NCBI RefSeq assembly: GCF_026340655.1
Contig: NZ_JAPEOZ010000001.1
Location: 6,076,001 to 6,140,000 of the forward strand
DNA: 64,000 bases
DNA from: Streptomyces sp. NBC_01275
GTDB taxonomy: Bacteria; Actinomycetota; Actinomycetes; Streptomycetales; Streptomycetaceae
Direction of reading: 5' to 3'
Under the pieces are notes generated by a model. That model searched no databases. It worked only from the letters and a program-made list of their open reading frames with translations, and was not told the origin of the DNA. Positions 18,044 through 26,345 of the stretch are shown piece after piece. Made by a program: the position numbers and the translations under genes. The stretch's first letter is position 1. Each line of letters opens with the position of its first letter.

Positions 18044-18103
18044 CATGAGGGACATGAGGGAGGGGCCCCGGTCACCCAGGGCCCCTCCCTCATGTCCCTC
18101 ATG
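18044..18103. terminator. Perfect 25-bp inverted repeat, bidirectional terminator
   Basis: Bases 18044-18068 pair perfectly with 18079-18103 around a 10-nt loop (CGGTCACCCA). It separates the convergent GT-C-like and FAD oxidoreductase genes. Each arm carries CATGAGGGA twice, i.e. an internal repeat GAGGGACATGAGGGA. Confidence 0.9.
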
Positions 18104-18116
18104 CCGTGGGTGCGGG

Positions 18117-19379
18117 TCAGCGCAGCCCCAGCGACCCCGTCACCTTGCGGGCCATCTCCACCGAGTAGCTCTGGCCGCGGTCCTGCGGGTAGATCTGGGC
18201 CATCGTCGCCAGCGTGACCCGGCTCATCGGGGTCTCGTGGCCGGGGATCAGCGCCCGGTACTGCGGCGTCACGACCGGCTGGGCGAACCCGGCCTTCGAG
18301 AAGTGCCAGTCCTTGATCCAGGACGTGTCGAAGGCGGGGTTGATCCGCCGCAGATACGGCACGAACGCGTTCAGCAGCTCACCGGGCTCGCCGGTGAACC
18401 GCCAGTCCTCCCGCTCGACGTAGTTGCCGACGTAGAGGACGTGCCGCCCGCCGTACACGGCCGGGTCGATCATCCGCGTGTGCTCGACGACCGCCAGGAA
18501 CGGGAAGTCGGGCTCGTTGATGTTGAGCCAGTAGTACGGGATCACGCTGCGGTCCAGTTCGAGGACGAAGCAGGTCGCGCCCAGGTACTGGTTCTTCCAC
18601 ACCGCGTCCTCGGCCGGCAGCCCGGCCGCCTTGGCGAAGGCCGGCTGCGGGGTGGTGACGATCAGTCGGTCGAAGCGGTACGTCGAGCCGTCCGCGCAGG
18701 TGACGACGGGCGTGTCGCCGTCCTGCCGGATGGTCTGCACCGCCTTGCCGAACTCCACCTTCCCGCCGCGCTCCTCGATCCCGTCCCGCAGCGCCGCGTA
18801 GACCCGCTCGAACCCGCCGTCCACATAGCCGAGTTCGAACGTCCGGCAGTGGATACGGGCCCACAGCCACGCCATCGACACCTGCTCGGCCCGGTCGCCG
18901 AACTTGCCCTTCAGCAGCGGCTCCCAGATCGCCGCCGTGGCCCTGCGCCCCGCCCACTTCCGCAGCCAGGCGAGCGCGGTGAGATCGTTGAACCGCTCCC
19001 CGCCCCGCACCGCCTTCAGCACCGCCGCCGAACCGGAGAACCGCACGGCGTCCACCGGGGAGAACTCCGGGAAGCGCAGCATGTCGAACGGGGTGGTGAA
19101 GTCGATCAGCTTCCCGCCCCGGAAGATGCCGGTCGTCGGCTTGTGGAAGCGCAGCGCGTCCCCGAGCCCCAACTCCTCGATCAGCCCGATCATGGCCTTG
19201 TCGCTGCGGAAGATGTGGTGGTAGTAGCGCTCCAACGGGACCCCGCCCACCTCCAACGAGGCGGCCAGCCCCCCGAGTTCGGCGGCCGCCTCCAGGATGG
19301 TCACCTGATGGCCGGCGCGCACGGCGTCCCAGGCGGCGGTGAGGCCGGTGGCGCCCGCGCCGATGATGCCGAGGTTCAT
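18117..19379 (-). CDS. FAD-dependent oxidoreductase, protoporphyrinogen-oxidase/amine-oxidase type
   Basis: 420 residues, starting at ATG 19379; a GTG at 19391 would overlap the ribosome binding site GTGGAG. The N-terminal FAD motif MNLGIIGAGATGLTAAWDAV continues into ILEAAAELGGLAASLEVGGV. FERVYAALRDGIEERGGKVE and RLIVTTPQPAFA are typical of the flavin amine-oxidase/UDP-galactopyranose-mutase superfamily. The start overlaps the GtrA gene stop (ATGA), so it is in an operon GT2-gtrA-this gene. Such oxidoreductases recur in polysaccharide loci, probably acting on a sugar or lipid-linked sugar. The substrate is unknown. Confidence 0.85.
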   Translation of the reverse strand: MNLGIIGAGATGLTAAWDAVRAGHQVTILEAAAELGGLAASLEVGGVPLERYYHHIFRSDKAMIGLIEELGLGDALRFHKPTTGIFRGGKLIDFTTPFDMLRFPEFSPVDAVRFSGSAAVLKAVRGGERFNDLTALAWLRKWAGRRATAAIWEPLLKGKFGDRAEQVSMAWLWARIHCRTFELGYVDGGFERVYAALRDGIEERGGKVEFGKAVQTIRQDGDTPVVTCADGSTYRFDRLIVTTPQPAFAKAAGLPAEDAVWKNQYLGATCFVLELDRSVIPYYWLNINEPDFPFLAVVEHTRMIDPAVYGGRHVLYVGNYVEREDWRFTGEPGELLNAFVPYLRRINPAFDTSWIKDWHFSKAGFAQPVVTPQYRALIPGHETPMSRVTLATMAQIYPQDRGQSYSVEMARKVTGSLGLR

Positions 19380-19798
19380 GCGAAGCTCCACTTTCTGTTG
19401 AGCACGAACTGCAGCGCCAGGACCAGGGGCAGCGAGGCCGCCTTGACGAGGTTGGCGTCGATCCCCAGGCCGTCGGTGAAGGCGAGGAAGAGCAGGTTCG
19501 TCAGGGCGATGCCGGTCAGGCCGACGGCGTAGAAGCGCAGGAAGCGGACGACGATCCGGTCCCGGCGCTCGAAGGTGAACCGTGCGTTGAGGACGAAGTT
19601 GTTGGTGATGGCGAGCGTCGTGCTGATCACGTTGGCGAGCTGCTCGTCCATCCCCGCCACGTTGTGCAGCAGCAGGAAGACGGCGAGGTCGAGAGCGACG
19701 CCGCTGCCCCCGATGAGGGTGTAGCGGACCAGTTGGCGCACGGTCTGGGAGTCCGAGGACCCGGGCGTCGCCTGGATCCCGGCCGTGGTCTCAGTCAT
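19376..19798 (-). CDS. GtrA-family membrane protein
   Basis: 140 residues with four membrane segments. The family core is RYTLIGGSGVALDLAVFLLL and ITNNFVLNARFTF, with a C-terminal LQFVLNRKWSF. GtrA proteins are thought to help undecaprenyl-phosphate-linked sugars cross the membrane. It overlaps the upstream GtrB-like GT2 gene by 8 bp and the downstream oxidoreductase by 4 bp, a classic GtrB-GtrA pair. Confidence 0.93.
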   Translation of the reverse strand: MTETTAGIQATPGSSDSQTVRQLVRYTLIGGSGVALDLAVFLLLHNVAGMDEQLANVISTTLAITNNFVLNARFTFERRDRIVVRFLRFYAVGLTGIALTNLLFLAFTDGLGIDANLVKAASLPLVLALQFVLNRKWSFA

Positions 19799-20810
19799 CG
19801 GCCTTCGAACCGCCGATCACCTCGCGCACCAGGTACAGCGGACGCCCCTGCGTCTCGCTGTAGATGCGCCCCACGTACGTGCCGATCACACCGACGGAGA
19901 GCATCTGGACGCCGCCGAGGAACAGCACGACGACCATGAGCATCGTCCAGCCGGAGACCGTGATGTCGGGCCGGAAGAACTTCATCGCCAGCGCGTAGAC
20001 GATGCCGATCAGGGAGAGCGCCAGGACGAGGAAACCGAGCCGGGTGATCATCTTCAGCGGCACGGTGGAGAAGCTGGTGACGCCGTCGATGGCGAGCTTG
20101 GCCATCTTGCGCAGCGGGTACTTCGTCTCGCCCGCGAACCGCTCGTCCCGGTCGAACGCCACCGTCGCCTGCCGGTAGCCCATCGAGGCGACGATCCCGC
20201 GCACGAACCGGCTGCGCTCGCGGTACTTGCGCAGCTCGTCGGCGACCCGCCGGTCCAGGAGCCGGAAGTCCCCGGTGTCCAGCGGGATGTCCACCTCGGT
20301 GGTGGAGCGCAGGACGCGGTAGTAGAGGTGCGCGGTGGTCCGCTTGAACAGCGTGTCCTGGCGGCTGCGCCGCCGCGCGTGCACGATCTCCGCGCCCTCG
20401 CGCCAGGCGTCCACCAGCTCCAGGCTGACCCGCGGCGGGTCCTGGAGGTCGGTGTCCATGACGATCACCGCGTCGCCCCTGGCGACGTCCAGACCGGCCG
20501 TGATGGCGATCTGGTGCCCGAAGTTGCGGGCGAAGTCGACCACCCGGACCCGGTCGTCCCGCTCCGCGAAACCCCGCAGGGTCGCGAGCGAGCCGTCGGC
20601 GGAGCCGTCGTTGACGTAGACCAGCTCGAAGTCGAGGTCCGGGCGGCCTTCGAAGGCGGCGGTCAGCTCGGTGTGGAAGGCGGTGATGCCGTCCTGCTCG
20701 TTGTAGACCGGCAGGACATAGGAGATCAGCGGCCGCCGGTCCGGCGCGGGTTCCACTGCGGCCAGGGTCAACGAGGCGGCAGCGGGCGGGCGTATGTCCT
20801 GCTGGGTCAT
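19791..20810 (-). CDS. GtrB-like family 2 polyprenyl-phosphate glycosyltransferase
   Basis: 339 residues, starting at ATG 20810. The GT2 core has SYVLPVYNEQDGI near residue 30, VYVNDGSADGS, VVDFARNFGHQIAITAGLD and MDTDLQDPP (DxD metal site). Two C-terminal membrane segments follow (about 245-320), as in GtrB and dolichol-phosphate-mannose synthase. The product is most likely undecaprenyl-phosphate-hexose for the partner GtrA and a GT-C enzyme such as that at 16348-18033. The 174-bp gap 20811-20984 upstream is AT-rich and probably holds this operon's promoter. Confidence 0.92.
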   Translation of the reverse strand: MTQQDIRPPAAASLTLAAVEPAPDRRPLISYVLPVYNEQDGITAFHTELTAAFEGRPDLDFELVYVNDGSADGSLATLRGFAERDDRVRVVDFARNFGHQIAITAGLDVARGDAVIVMDTDLQDPPRVSLELVDAWREGAEIVHARRRSRQDTLFKRTTAHLYYRVLRSTTEVDIPLDTGDFRLLDRRVADELRKYRERSRFVRGIVASMGYRQATVAFDRDERFAGETKYPLRKMAKLAIDGVTSFSTVPLKMITRLGFLVLALSLIGIVYALAMKFFRPDITVSGWTMLMVVVLFLGGVQMLSVGVIGTYVGRIYSETQGRPLYLVREVIGGSKADD

Positions 20811-20984
20811 CTCGGCCCGCCCGCGATCCTGAACGGGACTGTGGAGAACGCTATTTGCAGCATTCGGGGAAGCTATGGAGCCACGGTTAACCCCAGGCCA
20901 ACTCCTCGCATCCGGAAGAGGGCGGCCCCATTGCTCTTCATCTTTTCTGGTTTATTGCTTCATTTCGCGATGGTCATCGCCGGT

Positions 20985-22355
20985 TCAACGCTTGATCGAT
21001 TTCCGCAATGACTTCGCTCGCCGTACCACCCGGCGGGCCGTGGAGTTTCGCGGCAGGAATGCCAGCCGCTCCGGGATGCCGCCGGGCAGACCCAGCGAGG
21101 TGAGGCGCTTGCGCTTGAAAAAGCGCTGGGTGCGCGGGCCGAGACGCGTGCGCAGATAGTTCTCCGCCGTCGGGCGCAGACCCGGGTGGATCTGCGGCTG
21201 CATGACGAAGCCGACCGCGCCGACCAGCCCGGCCACCGTGTCGGCGGGCACGGTCTCCTCCCGTTCCTCCAGGTCCGGCAGCAGCGCGTCGGCCAGGACC
21301 ACCGGCACCCGGTTGCTGTTCTGGAACGGCGTCAGGCGGTCCAGCAGCGGCTCGGTGCCCAGCCGGGCCACCGGCAGCTCGTAGAACGCGGACGCGGTGA
21401 ACAGGGCGGTGGAGAAGCAGCCCACGACCAGCGCGGGCCGCGCCCTGTCGAACAGCACCTCGGCGAGGACCGGTGTGTCGAGCACCGTCAGCGCCACGCC
21501 CAGCTTCTCCGCCTCGGCCTCCAGGAGGCGGCTGTAGCGGGCCGGGGCGGTCGGATGCGGCTTGAACACGACCGAGCGGTGCCCGCGGGCCACCGCCCCC
21601 CGCATCATCCGCACATGCAGGTCCTCCTCCTCCTTGACGGAGAGGATGTCCAGCGCGGACAGGTACTGGCCCAGCAGCAGCGCGGAGTCGTCCGGCAGCT
21701 CGGGAAGGGCCGGCACGGCCTCGGCGACCTGGCCGAGCACCTTCAGGAACGCGCTCGTCGGCACCGTCTGCGCGGGCACCCCGAACTCGGTCAGCAGCAG
21801 GGGCGTGAGGCCTGCCACCAGGTCGAGGTGGAGCAGTCGGCGCACCCGGGTGCCGATCAGCGGATCGAGCTTGTTGCGGGTGGGCCCGTAGCTCATCAGC
21901 CCGTCGGCGTAGACCTCGACGGGCGCTCCGGGGAACACCTGGGCGATGGCCTGGGCGGGGTTGACCTGGATCGACTCCAGGACGATCTCCACCTGGTCCT
22001 CGCCCAGCTCCCACAGCAGCCGCAGATACCGCTCGAACAGCGGGACGTCGTCGGGGCGCGGCGACCACGCCCCCGGGTGGAACGGGCTGATCGCGTCGTT
22101 CCAGGACAGCACCTGGTCGAAGCGGCCGCGCAGCGGCTCGAAGCCCGGCATCTCGTCGACGGCCGGGGTGGTCTCCGGGGTCGTGGCGTTGTTGCACACC
22201 AGCAGCAGCCGGCGGTCCGCCGCCGGGAAGCAGTCGGAGTCGAGCGCGGCGGCGAGCGTGGCGACGCCGTACAGCGTGGACGCGCAGAAGATCTGGGTAC
22301 GGGACTGGGTACCGGACTGGGCGGGGGGCTGGGCGTGGGGCTGGGTGGGGGACAT
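20985..22355 (-). CDS. Polysialyltransferase-family (PF07388-like) GT-B protein
   Basis: 456 residues, starting at ATG 22355, which overlaps the upstream GT2 stop. TQIFCASTLYGVATLAAALD opens the domain. Positions equivalent to the three bacterial sialyltransferase motifs can be read as YADG (residues 149-152), KPHP in VVFKPHPTAP, and FST in GCFSTALFTASAFYELPVAR. These match the D/E-D/E-G, HP and S/T-S/T motifs of GT38/GT52/GT80 enzymes, except that the first acidic residue is Ala. A basic C-terminal tail (RRAKSLRKSIKR) could bind membrane. It probably extends or starts a nonulosonate chain. Confidence 0.82.
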   Translation of the reverse strand: MSPTQPHAQPPAQSGTQSRTQIFCASTLYGVATLAAALDSDCFPAADRRLLLVCNNATTPETTPAVDEMPGFEPLRGRFDQVLSWNDAISPFHPGAWSPRPDDVPLFERYLRLLWELGEDQVEIVLESIQVNPAQAIAQVFPGAPVEVYADGLMSYGPTRNKLDPLIGTRVRRLLHLDLVAGLTPLLLTEFGVPAQTVPTSAFLKVLGQVAEAVPALPELPDDSALLLGQYLSALDILSVKEEEDLHVRMMRGAVARGHRSVVFKPHPTAPARYSRLLEAEAEKLGVALTVLDTPVLAEVLFDRARPALVVGCFSTALFTASAFYELPVARLGTEPLLDRLTPFQNSNRVPVVLADALLPDLEEREETVPADTVAGLVGAVGFVMQPQIHPGLRPTAENYLRTRLGPRTQRFFKRKRLTSLGLPGGIPERLAFLPRNSTARRVVRRAKSLRKSIKR

Positions 22356-23425
22356 CAGGCGGCCGCCTTCGCGGTGGTGATCCTGCGCCGCAGTCGCCGC
22401 AGCTTGGAGGAGCGGCGCAGGTCCATGCGGTCGAGGACGTCGGTGAGCAGTTCCTGCGGCATGCGCTGTATGGCCGCAGAGCTCATCGCCCGCAGCTGCT
22501 TGGCGACGGCCGGCTCGAACTTGTCGATCTCCGCGAGATGGTGGGCGATGATCGCGCAGTACGTGCGCACCGCCTTCGGCAGCAGCCGGTCGGCCTCGCG
22601 GTCGGCCGCGGTCTCCTCGACGACCTGGTCGAAGGCGCGGATGAAGTCGAGCTGGCGGGCGTCGCCGATCTGGGTGAGGGAGGAGGCGACCCCGCGGCGG
22701 TAGAAGACGCCGTGCAGGTTCACCACGGCGAACGACTCCGCCTCCCGGTGCAGCTTCCAGATCCAGGGCCGGTCCTCGGCGGTGCGCAGCCCGTCGGTGA
22801 AGTGCAGCAGGCCCCGGTCCACCAGCCGGCGGTGGTAGACGCCGGCCCAGGCGTAGGCGTAGTCGACGGACGTCGAGCGGTCGGTGGGCAGGATCGCCTC
22901 GCGGGGGTTCAGCACCTCCCCGCGCCGCCCGAGCGGATGCCGGACGATCGTCCGGGCGCGGCCGGTGGCCTGGACGTGGTCGGTGCGGACGAAGTCGCAG
23001 CCCAGGGACTCGATCGAGGCGAGGAGTTCGCCGAGGTAGCCCCGGGCGACCCAGTCGTCGCCGTCCAGGAACGTCAGGTACTCGCCCCGCGCCGCGTCGA
23101 GACCGGTGTTGCGGGCGGTGGCGAGTCCGCCGTTCTCCTCATGACGGACGAAGCGCACCTGGGCGACCTGCGAAAGGTCCTCGACCGCCCGTTCGAGAAT
23201 GGCCGGGGTCTCATCCTTCGATTTGTCGTCCACCAGCACGAACTCGAAGTCCGGGCGGGCGTTCAGCCGCAGACTTCCGAGCATGTCCGGGGCGTATTGC
23301 TGGACGTTGTAGAACGGCACGATCACAGAAAGCTTTGGCACCTGCGAAACCCTAGGAGCGCCCCCGGCAGCGAAACTTTCCGGTGCGGATACAGGGGGTG
23401 AACTCGATGTGTCGGAATGGTGCAT
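22355..23425 (-). CDS. Family 2 glycosyltransferase
   Basis: 356 residues, starting at ATG 23425. The GT-A fold motifs are KLSVIVPFYNVQQYAPDMLG near residue 31, FVLVDDKSKDETP, ARNTGLDAARGEYLTFLDGD (the DxD site) and TAEDRPWIWKLH near residue 200. No membrane segment. Its C-terminal 120 residues are helical and basic. It resembles the TagF/CPS-type GT2 proteins that often sit beside polysialyltransferases. It shares an ATGA overlap with the downstream polysialyltransferase-family gene and is divergent from the DUF6716 gene. Confidence 0.9.
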   Translation of the reverse strand: MHHSDTSSSPPVSAPESFAAGGAPRVSQVPKLSVIVPFYNVQQYAPDMLGSLRLNARPDFEFVLVDDKSKDETPAILERAVEDLSQVAQVRFVRHEENGGLATARNTGLDAARGEYLTFLDGDDWVARGYLGELLASIESLGCDFVRTDHVQATGRARTIVRHPLGRRGEVLNPREAILPTDRSTSVDYAYAWAGVYHRRLVDRGLLHFTDGLRTAEDRPWIWKLHREAESFAVVNLHGVFYRRGVASSLTQIGDARQLDFIRAFDQVVEETAADREADRLLPKAVRTYCAIIAHHLAEIDKFEPAVAKQLRAMSSAAIQRMPQELLTDVLDRMDLRRSSKLRRLRRRITTAKAAA

Positions 23426-23539
23426 CCCCTGTACTTTCCGGGAGCCGGGCGGCCAGTTCGACGTTCGGTGGCGTGCTGTTAACTTTTCGTTGAGTCCTGG
23501 TTGGGTAAAGCCAGGGTTTTGCTTCCTAGCGTCTTCCTC

Positions 23540-24964
23540 GTGCCAGCAAGTACTTCTCAGCCCCCGCGGATCGCCGTCCTCGCGGACTCCGACACCCGAT
23601 GGAAATGGGGTGCGCTGACCGCTGCCAGGATCGCACCGGGCAGCGGCCCGTCCATGGAAGCCGGACCGCGCGAGGGCGCGCAAGTCGCCCCCGTCCTCGA
23701 CGGCTTCCTGCTGCGCGGCCGTGCCACGCCCACCCCACGCCAGCTGGCCGAGGTCGGCGTGCGCGCCGACTCCCTGCGCGAGGTCACCGCCGTCGAGTTC
23801 CTGCGCGCCATGGCGCAGTCGTCGTACGACGTCCTCGTGCTGGCGCTGGTCGGCGGGGGCGTCCAGGCGATCCTGCACGGGCTCAAGCGGATCTGGGAGG
23901 CCGACGGGCAGGCCGACGGCGAGGGCGGGACCGACGGAGGAGTCGAGGGCCGGGCGAGGCGTCCCGTCGTCGTCACCGGCTATGTCGGCGTCGTCTACGA
24001 GAAGCTCGCCGACGGACTGCTGCTGCGCCACGGCGCGGACCTGGTCCTCGCCAACTCCCGTCAGGACGCCGAGCGTTTCCGCGCGGTGTACGAGGGGGTG
24101 GGCGCCGACGCCTCGGCGGTGACCGAGGTGGCCCTGCCGTTCCTGGGCGGCGCCCCGTACGCGGGCGAGCCCGACCCGGCCGCGGAGCAGGGGAGCAGGC
24201 CCTACACGGTCGTCTTCGCCGCGCAGCCCTCCGTACCGGAGAGCCGCAGGGACCGGGCGTACCTGCTGGAGCGGCTGGTGCGGCACGCGCGGCTGCACCC
24301 CGAGCGCGAGGTGCTGCTGAAGCTGCGCTCCAAGCCCGGCGAACACACCACCCACATCGAGGAGTTGCCCTACCAGAAGCTGGCGCAGAGGCACGAGCTG
24401 CCGTCCAACTTCCGCCTCGTCTACGGGAACATGGGCGAGGTCCTCGACCGCACCGACCTCATGGTCACGGTCAGCTCCACGGCCGCCCTGGAGTCCCTGC
24501 ACCGCCGTATCCCCACCGTGGTCCTCACCGACCTCGGGGTGCGCGAGGCGCTCGGCAACCACCACTTCGTCGGCTCCGGCTGCCTCGCCTCCTGGGACCA
24601 GCTCGACGCCGGGCACCGGCCCGCCGAAGACCCGGAGTGGGTGGCCCGGCAGGGCGTCGCCCCGGACGGCGGGTACGCCACCGCCTTCGACCCGGCCCGC
24701 GAACGCATCGCCAAGCTGCTCGGCCGGCCCGGCGGTCTGCCGCCGCTGACCCCCTACTACACGCCCGCCACCGCGCCCGGCTATCTGCCCGGCATCCTCG
24801 CCCGCCACCACCTCGGCCCCGACGGCAGCCCGCTGCCCGGCGCCCCGGCCGCCGACCGGGAGCCGGGCCCGGTCCGCCAGATCGTCCGCAGGGCGGCCCG
24901 CGGCGCCTACCGGCACGGGGTGCAGCGGGTGGCGCCGGTCATCCGCCGGATGGGGGAGCTGTGA
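23540..24964 (+). CDS. DUF6716 putative glycosyltransferase
   Basis: About 474 residues. GTG at 23540 is a tentative start, because no good ribosome binding site is visible and the frame is open further upstream. PPRIAVLADSDTRWKWGALT near the N-terminus is characteristic of DUF6716 proteins, annotated as putative glycosyltransferases. LLKLRSKPGE and VTVSSTAALESLHRRIPTVV resemble the HP-type and SS/ST motifs of GT-B sialyltransferases and CDP-glycerol transferases. It overlaps the downstream gene region (GTGA at 24961), linking it to CMP-nonulosonate synthesis. The activity is inferred only from context and weak motifs. Confidence 0.75.
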   Translation: MPASTSQPPRIAVLADSDTRWKWGALTAARIAPGSGPSMEAGPREGAQVAPVLDGFLLRGRATPTPRQLAEVGVRADSLREVTAVEFLRAMAQSSYDVLVLALVGGGVQAILHGLKRIWEADGQADGEGGTDGGVEGRARRPVVVTGYVGVVYEKLADGLLLRHGADLVLANSRQDAERFRAVYEGVGADASAVTEVALPFLGGAPYAGEPDPAAEQGSRPYTVVFAAQPSVPESRRDRAYLLERLVRHARLHPEREVLLKLRSKPGEHTTHIEELPYQKLAQRHELPSNFRLVYGNMGEVLDRTDLMVTVSSTAALESLHRRIPTVVLTDLGVREALGNHHFVGSGCLASWDQLDAGHRPAEDPEWVARQGVAPDGGYATAFDPARERIAKLLGRPGGLPPLTPYYTPATAPGYLPGILARHHLGPDGSPLPGAPAADREPGPVRQIVRRAARGAYRHGVQRVAPVIRRMGEL

Positions 24965-24974
24965 GCGCCGACCC

Positions 24975-25046
24975 GAAGCCGCACGGAGATGCGAAGCCGC
25001 ACGGAGTTTTGAAGCCGCAAGGAGTTTTGAAGCCGCAAGGAGAAAA
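24975..25046 (+). repeat. Four 18-bp tandem repeats, each carrying GGAG, before neuA
   Basis: Units starting at 24975, 24993, 25011 and 25029 share GAAGCCGCA(C/A)GGAG plus four variable bases. Each unit contains a Shine-Dalgarno-like GGAG, but only the last (AAGGAGAAAAGG) is correctly placed before ATG 25051. If translation began at GTG 24961, the array would encode the hexapeptides KPHGDA, KPHGVL, KPQGVL and KPQGEK. Confidence 0.93.
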
Positions 25047-25050
25047 GGTC

Positions 25051-26331
25051 ATGTCCGACTCACCAGCGGGGGTGCGTCGCGTCCTCGCCGTGATCCCCGC
25101 GCGCGGCGGCTCCAAGGGCGTCCCCGCGAAGAACCTCGCCCCCGTCGGCGGTGTGCCGCTGGTGGCCCGCGCGGTCCGCGAGTGCCGGGCCACCCGGCTC
25201 GTCACGGACGTCGTCGTCTCCACCGACGACCAGGCCATCGCGACGGCGGCCCGGGAGGCCGGGGCGGAGGTCGTGCTGCGGCCGGCCGCCATCGCCGGCG
25301 ACACCGCCACCTCCGAGGCCGCCGTCCTGCACGCCATGGACGCCCACGAGACCCTGCACGGCTCCCCGGTCGACGTGGTGCTGCTCGTGCAGTGCACCAG
25401 CCCGTTCCTGGTCCGCGAGGACGTCGACGGGGTCGCCGCCGCCGTCGCCGAGCAGGGCGCGGACACGGCGGTGACGGTCGCCCCGTTCCACGGCTTCGTC
25501 TGGCGCGCCGCGGAGAACGCGGAGGGCGCCGGCGGCGGGAACGGCGTCAACCACGACAAGTCCTACCGCCCGCGCCGCCAGGACCGCCCCCAGGACTTCC
25601 TGGAGACCGGCGCCGCCTACGCCATGGACGCGGCCGGCTTCCGCGAGCACCGCCACCGCTTCTTCGGCCACACGGAGCTGGTGCGCACCGACCCGGCCCG
25701 CGTGCTGGAGATCGACGACGCGCACGAGCTGGCGCGGGCCCGGGCCCTGGCCCCCCTCTTCGACGCGGGCCGCTCCGGTTCCCTCCCGACCGCCGACGAC
25801 ATCGACGCGGTGGTCCTCGACTTCGACGGCACCCAGACCGACGACCGGGTGCTGATCGACTCCGACGGACGGGAGTTCGTCTCCGTGCACCGCGGAGACG
25901 GCCTCGGCATCGCCGCTCTGCGCAACTCGGGCCTGAAGATGCTGATCCTGTCCACGGAACAGAACCCGGTCGTCGCCGCGCGGGCCCGGAAGCTCAAGCT
26001 CCCGGTCCTGCACGGCATCGACCGCAAGGACCTCGCCCTCAAGCAGTGGTGCGAGGAGCAGGGCATCGCGCCCGAGCGCGTGCTCTACGTCGGCAACGAC
26101 GTCAACGACCTCCCCTGCTTCGCCCTCGTGGGCTGGCCGGTGGCGGTCGCGAGCGCCCACGACGTCGTGCGCGGCGCCGCCCGCGCGGTCACCGCCGTAC
26201 CCGGTGGCGACGGCGCGATCCGGGAGATCGCCGGCTGGATCCTCGGACCCTCTCTCGACTCTTCCGACGAATCCGCCGATCACGCCGATTCCTCCGCTCC
26301 CCTCACGCCCCTCACGCCCCTCACTCAGTAA
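25051..26331 (+). CDS. CMP-nonulosonate synthetase fused to KdsC-type HAD phosphatase
   Basis: 426 residues from ATG 25051, which has the best ribosome binding site; GTG 24961 overlaps the previous stop and would add 30 residues. The N-terminal domain (1-235) is an acylneuraminate cytidylyltransferase: VIPARGGSKGVPAKNLAPVG, VVVSTDDQAIA, LLVQCTSPFL and DFLETGAAYAMD. The C-terminal domain (about 248-405) is HAD: VVLDFDGTQTDDRVL, then GNDVNDLPCF. Such fusions activate the sugar with CTP and remove the 9-phosphate left by a 9-phosphate synthase, which fits Kdn or Neu5Ac made through the phosphate route. Confidence 0.93.
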   Translation: MSDSPAGVRRVLAVIPARGGSKGVPAKNLAPVGGVPLVARAVRECRATRLVTDVVVSTDDQAIATAAREAGAEVVLRPAAIAGDTATSEAAVLHAMDAHETLHGSPVDVVLLVQCTSPFLVREDVDGVAAAVAEQGADTAVTVAPFHGFVWRAAENAEGAGGGNGVNHDKSYRPRRQDRPQDFLETGAAYAMDAAGFREHRHRFFGHTELVRTDPARVLEIDDAHELARARALAPLFDAGRSGSLPTADDIDAVVLDFDGTQTDDRVLIDSDGREFVSVHRGDGLGIAALRNSGLKMLILSTEQNPVVAARARKLKLPVLHGIDRKDLALKQWCEEQGIAPERVLYVGNDVNDLPCFALVGWPVAVASAHDVVRGAARAVTAVPGGDGAIREIAGWILGPSLDSSDESADHADSSAPLTPLTPLTQ

Positions 26332-26345
26332 GGACACGTTCCGCC

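Noticed and set aside
15129..19532. A 1467-codon plus-strand open frame
   Set aside because: It crosses several real genes on both strands and a perfect terminator, with Arg/Pro/His-rich low-complexity translation; a GC-bias artefact.
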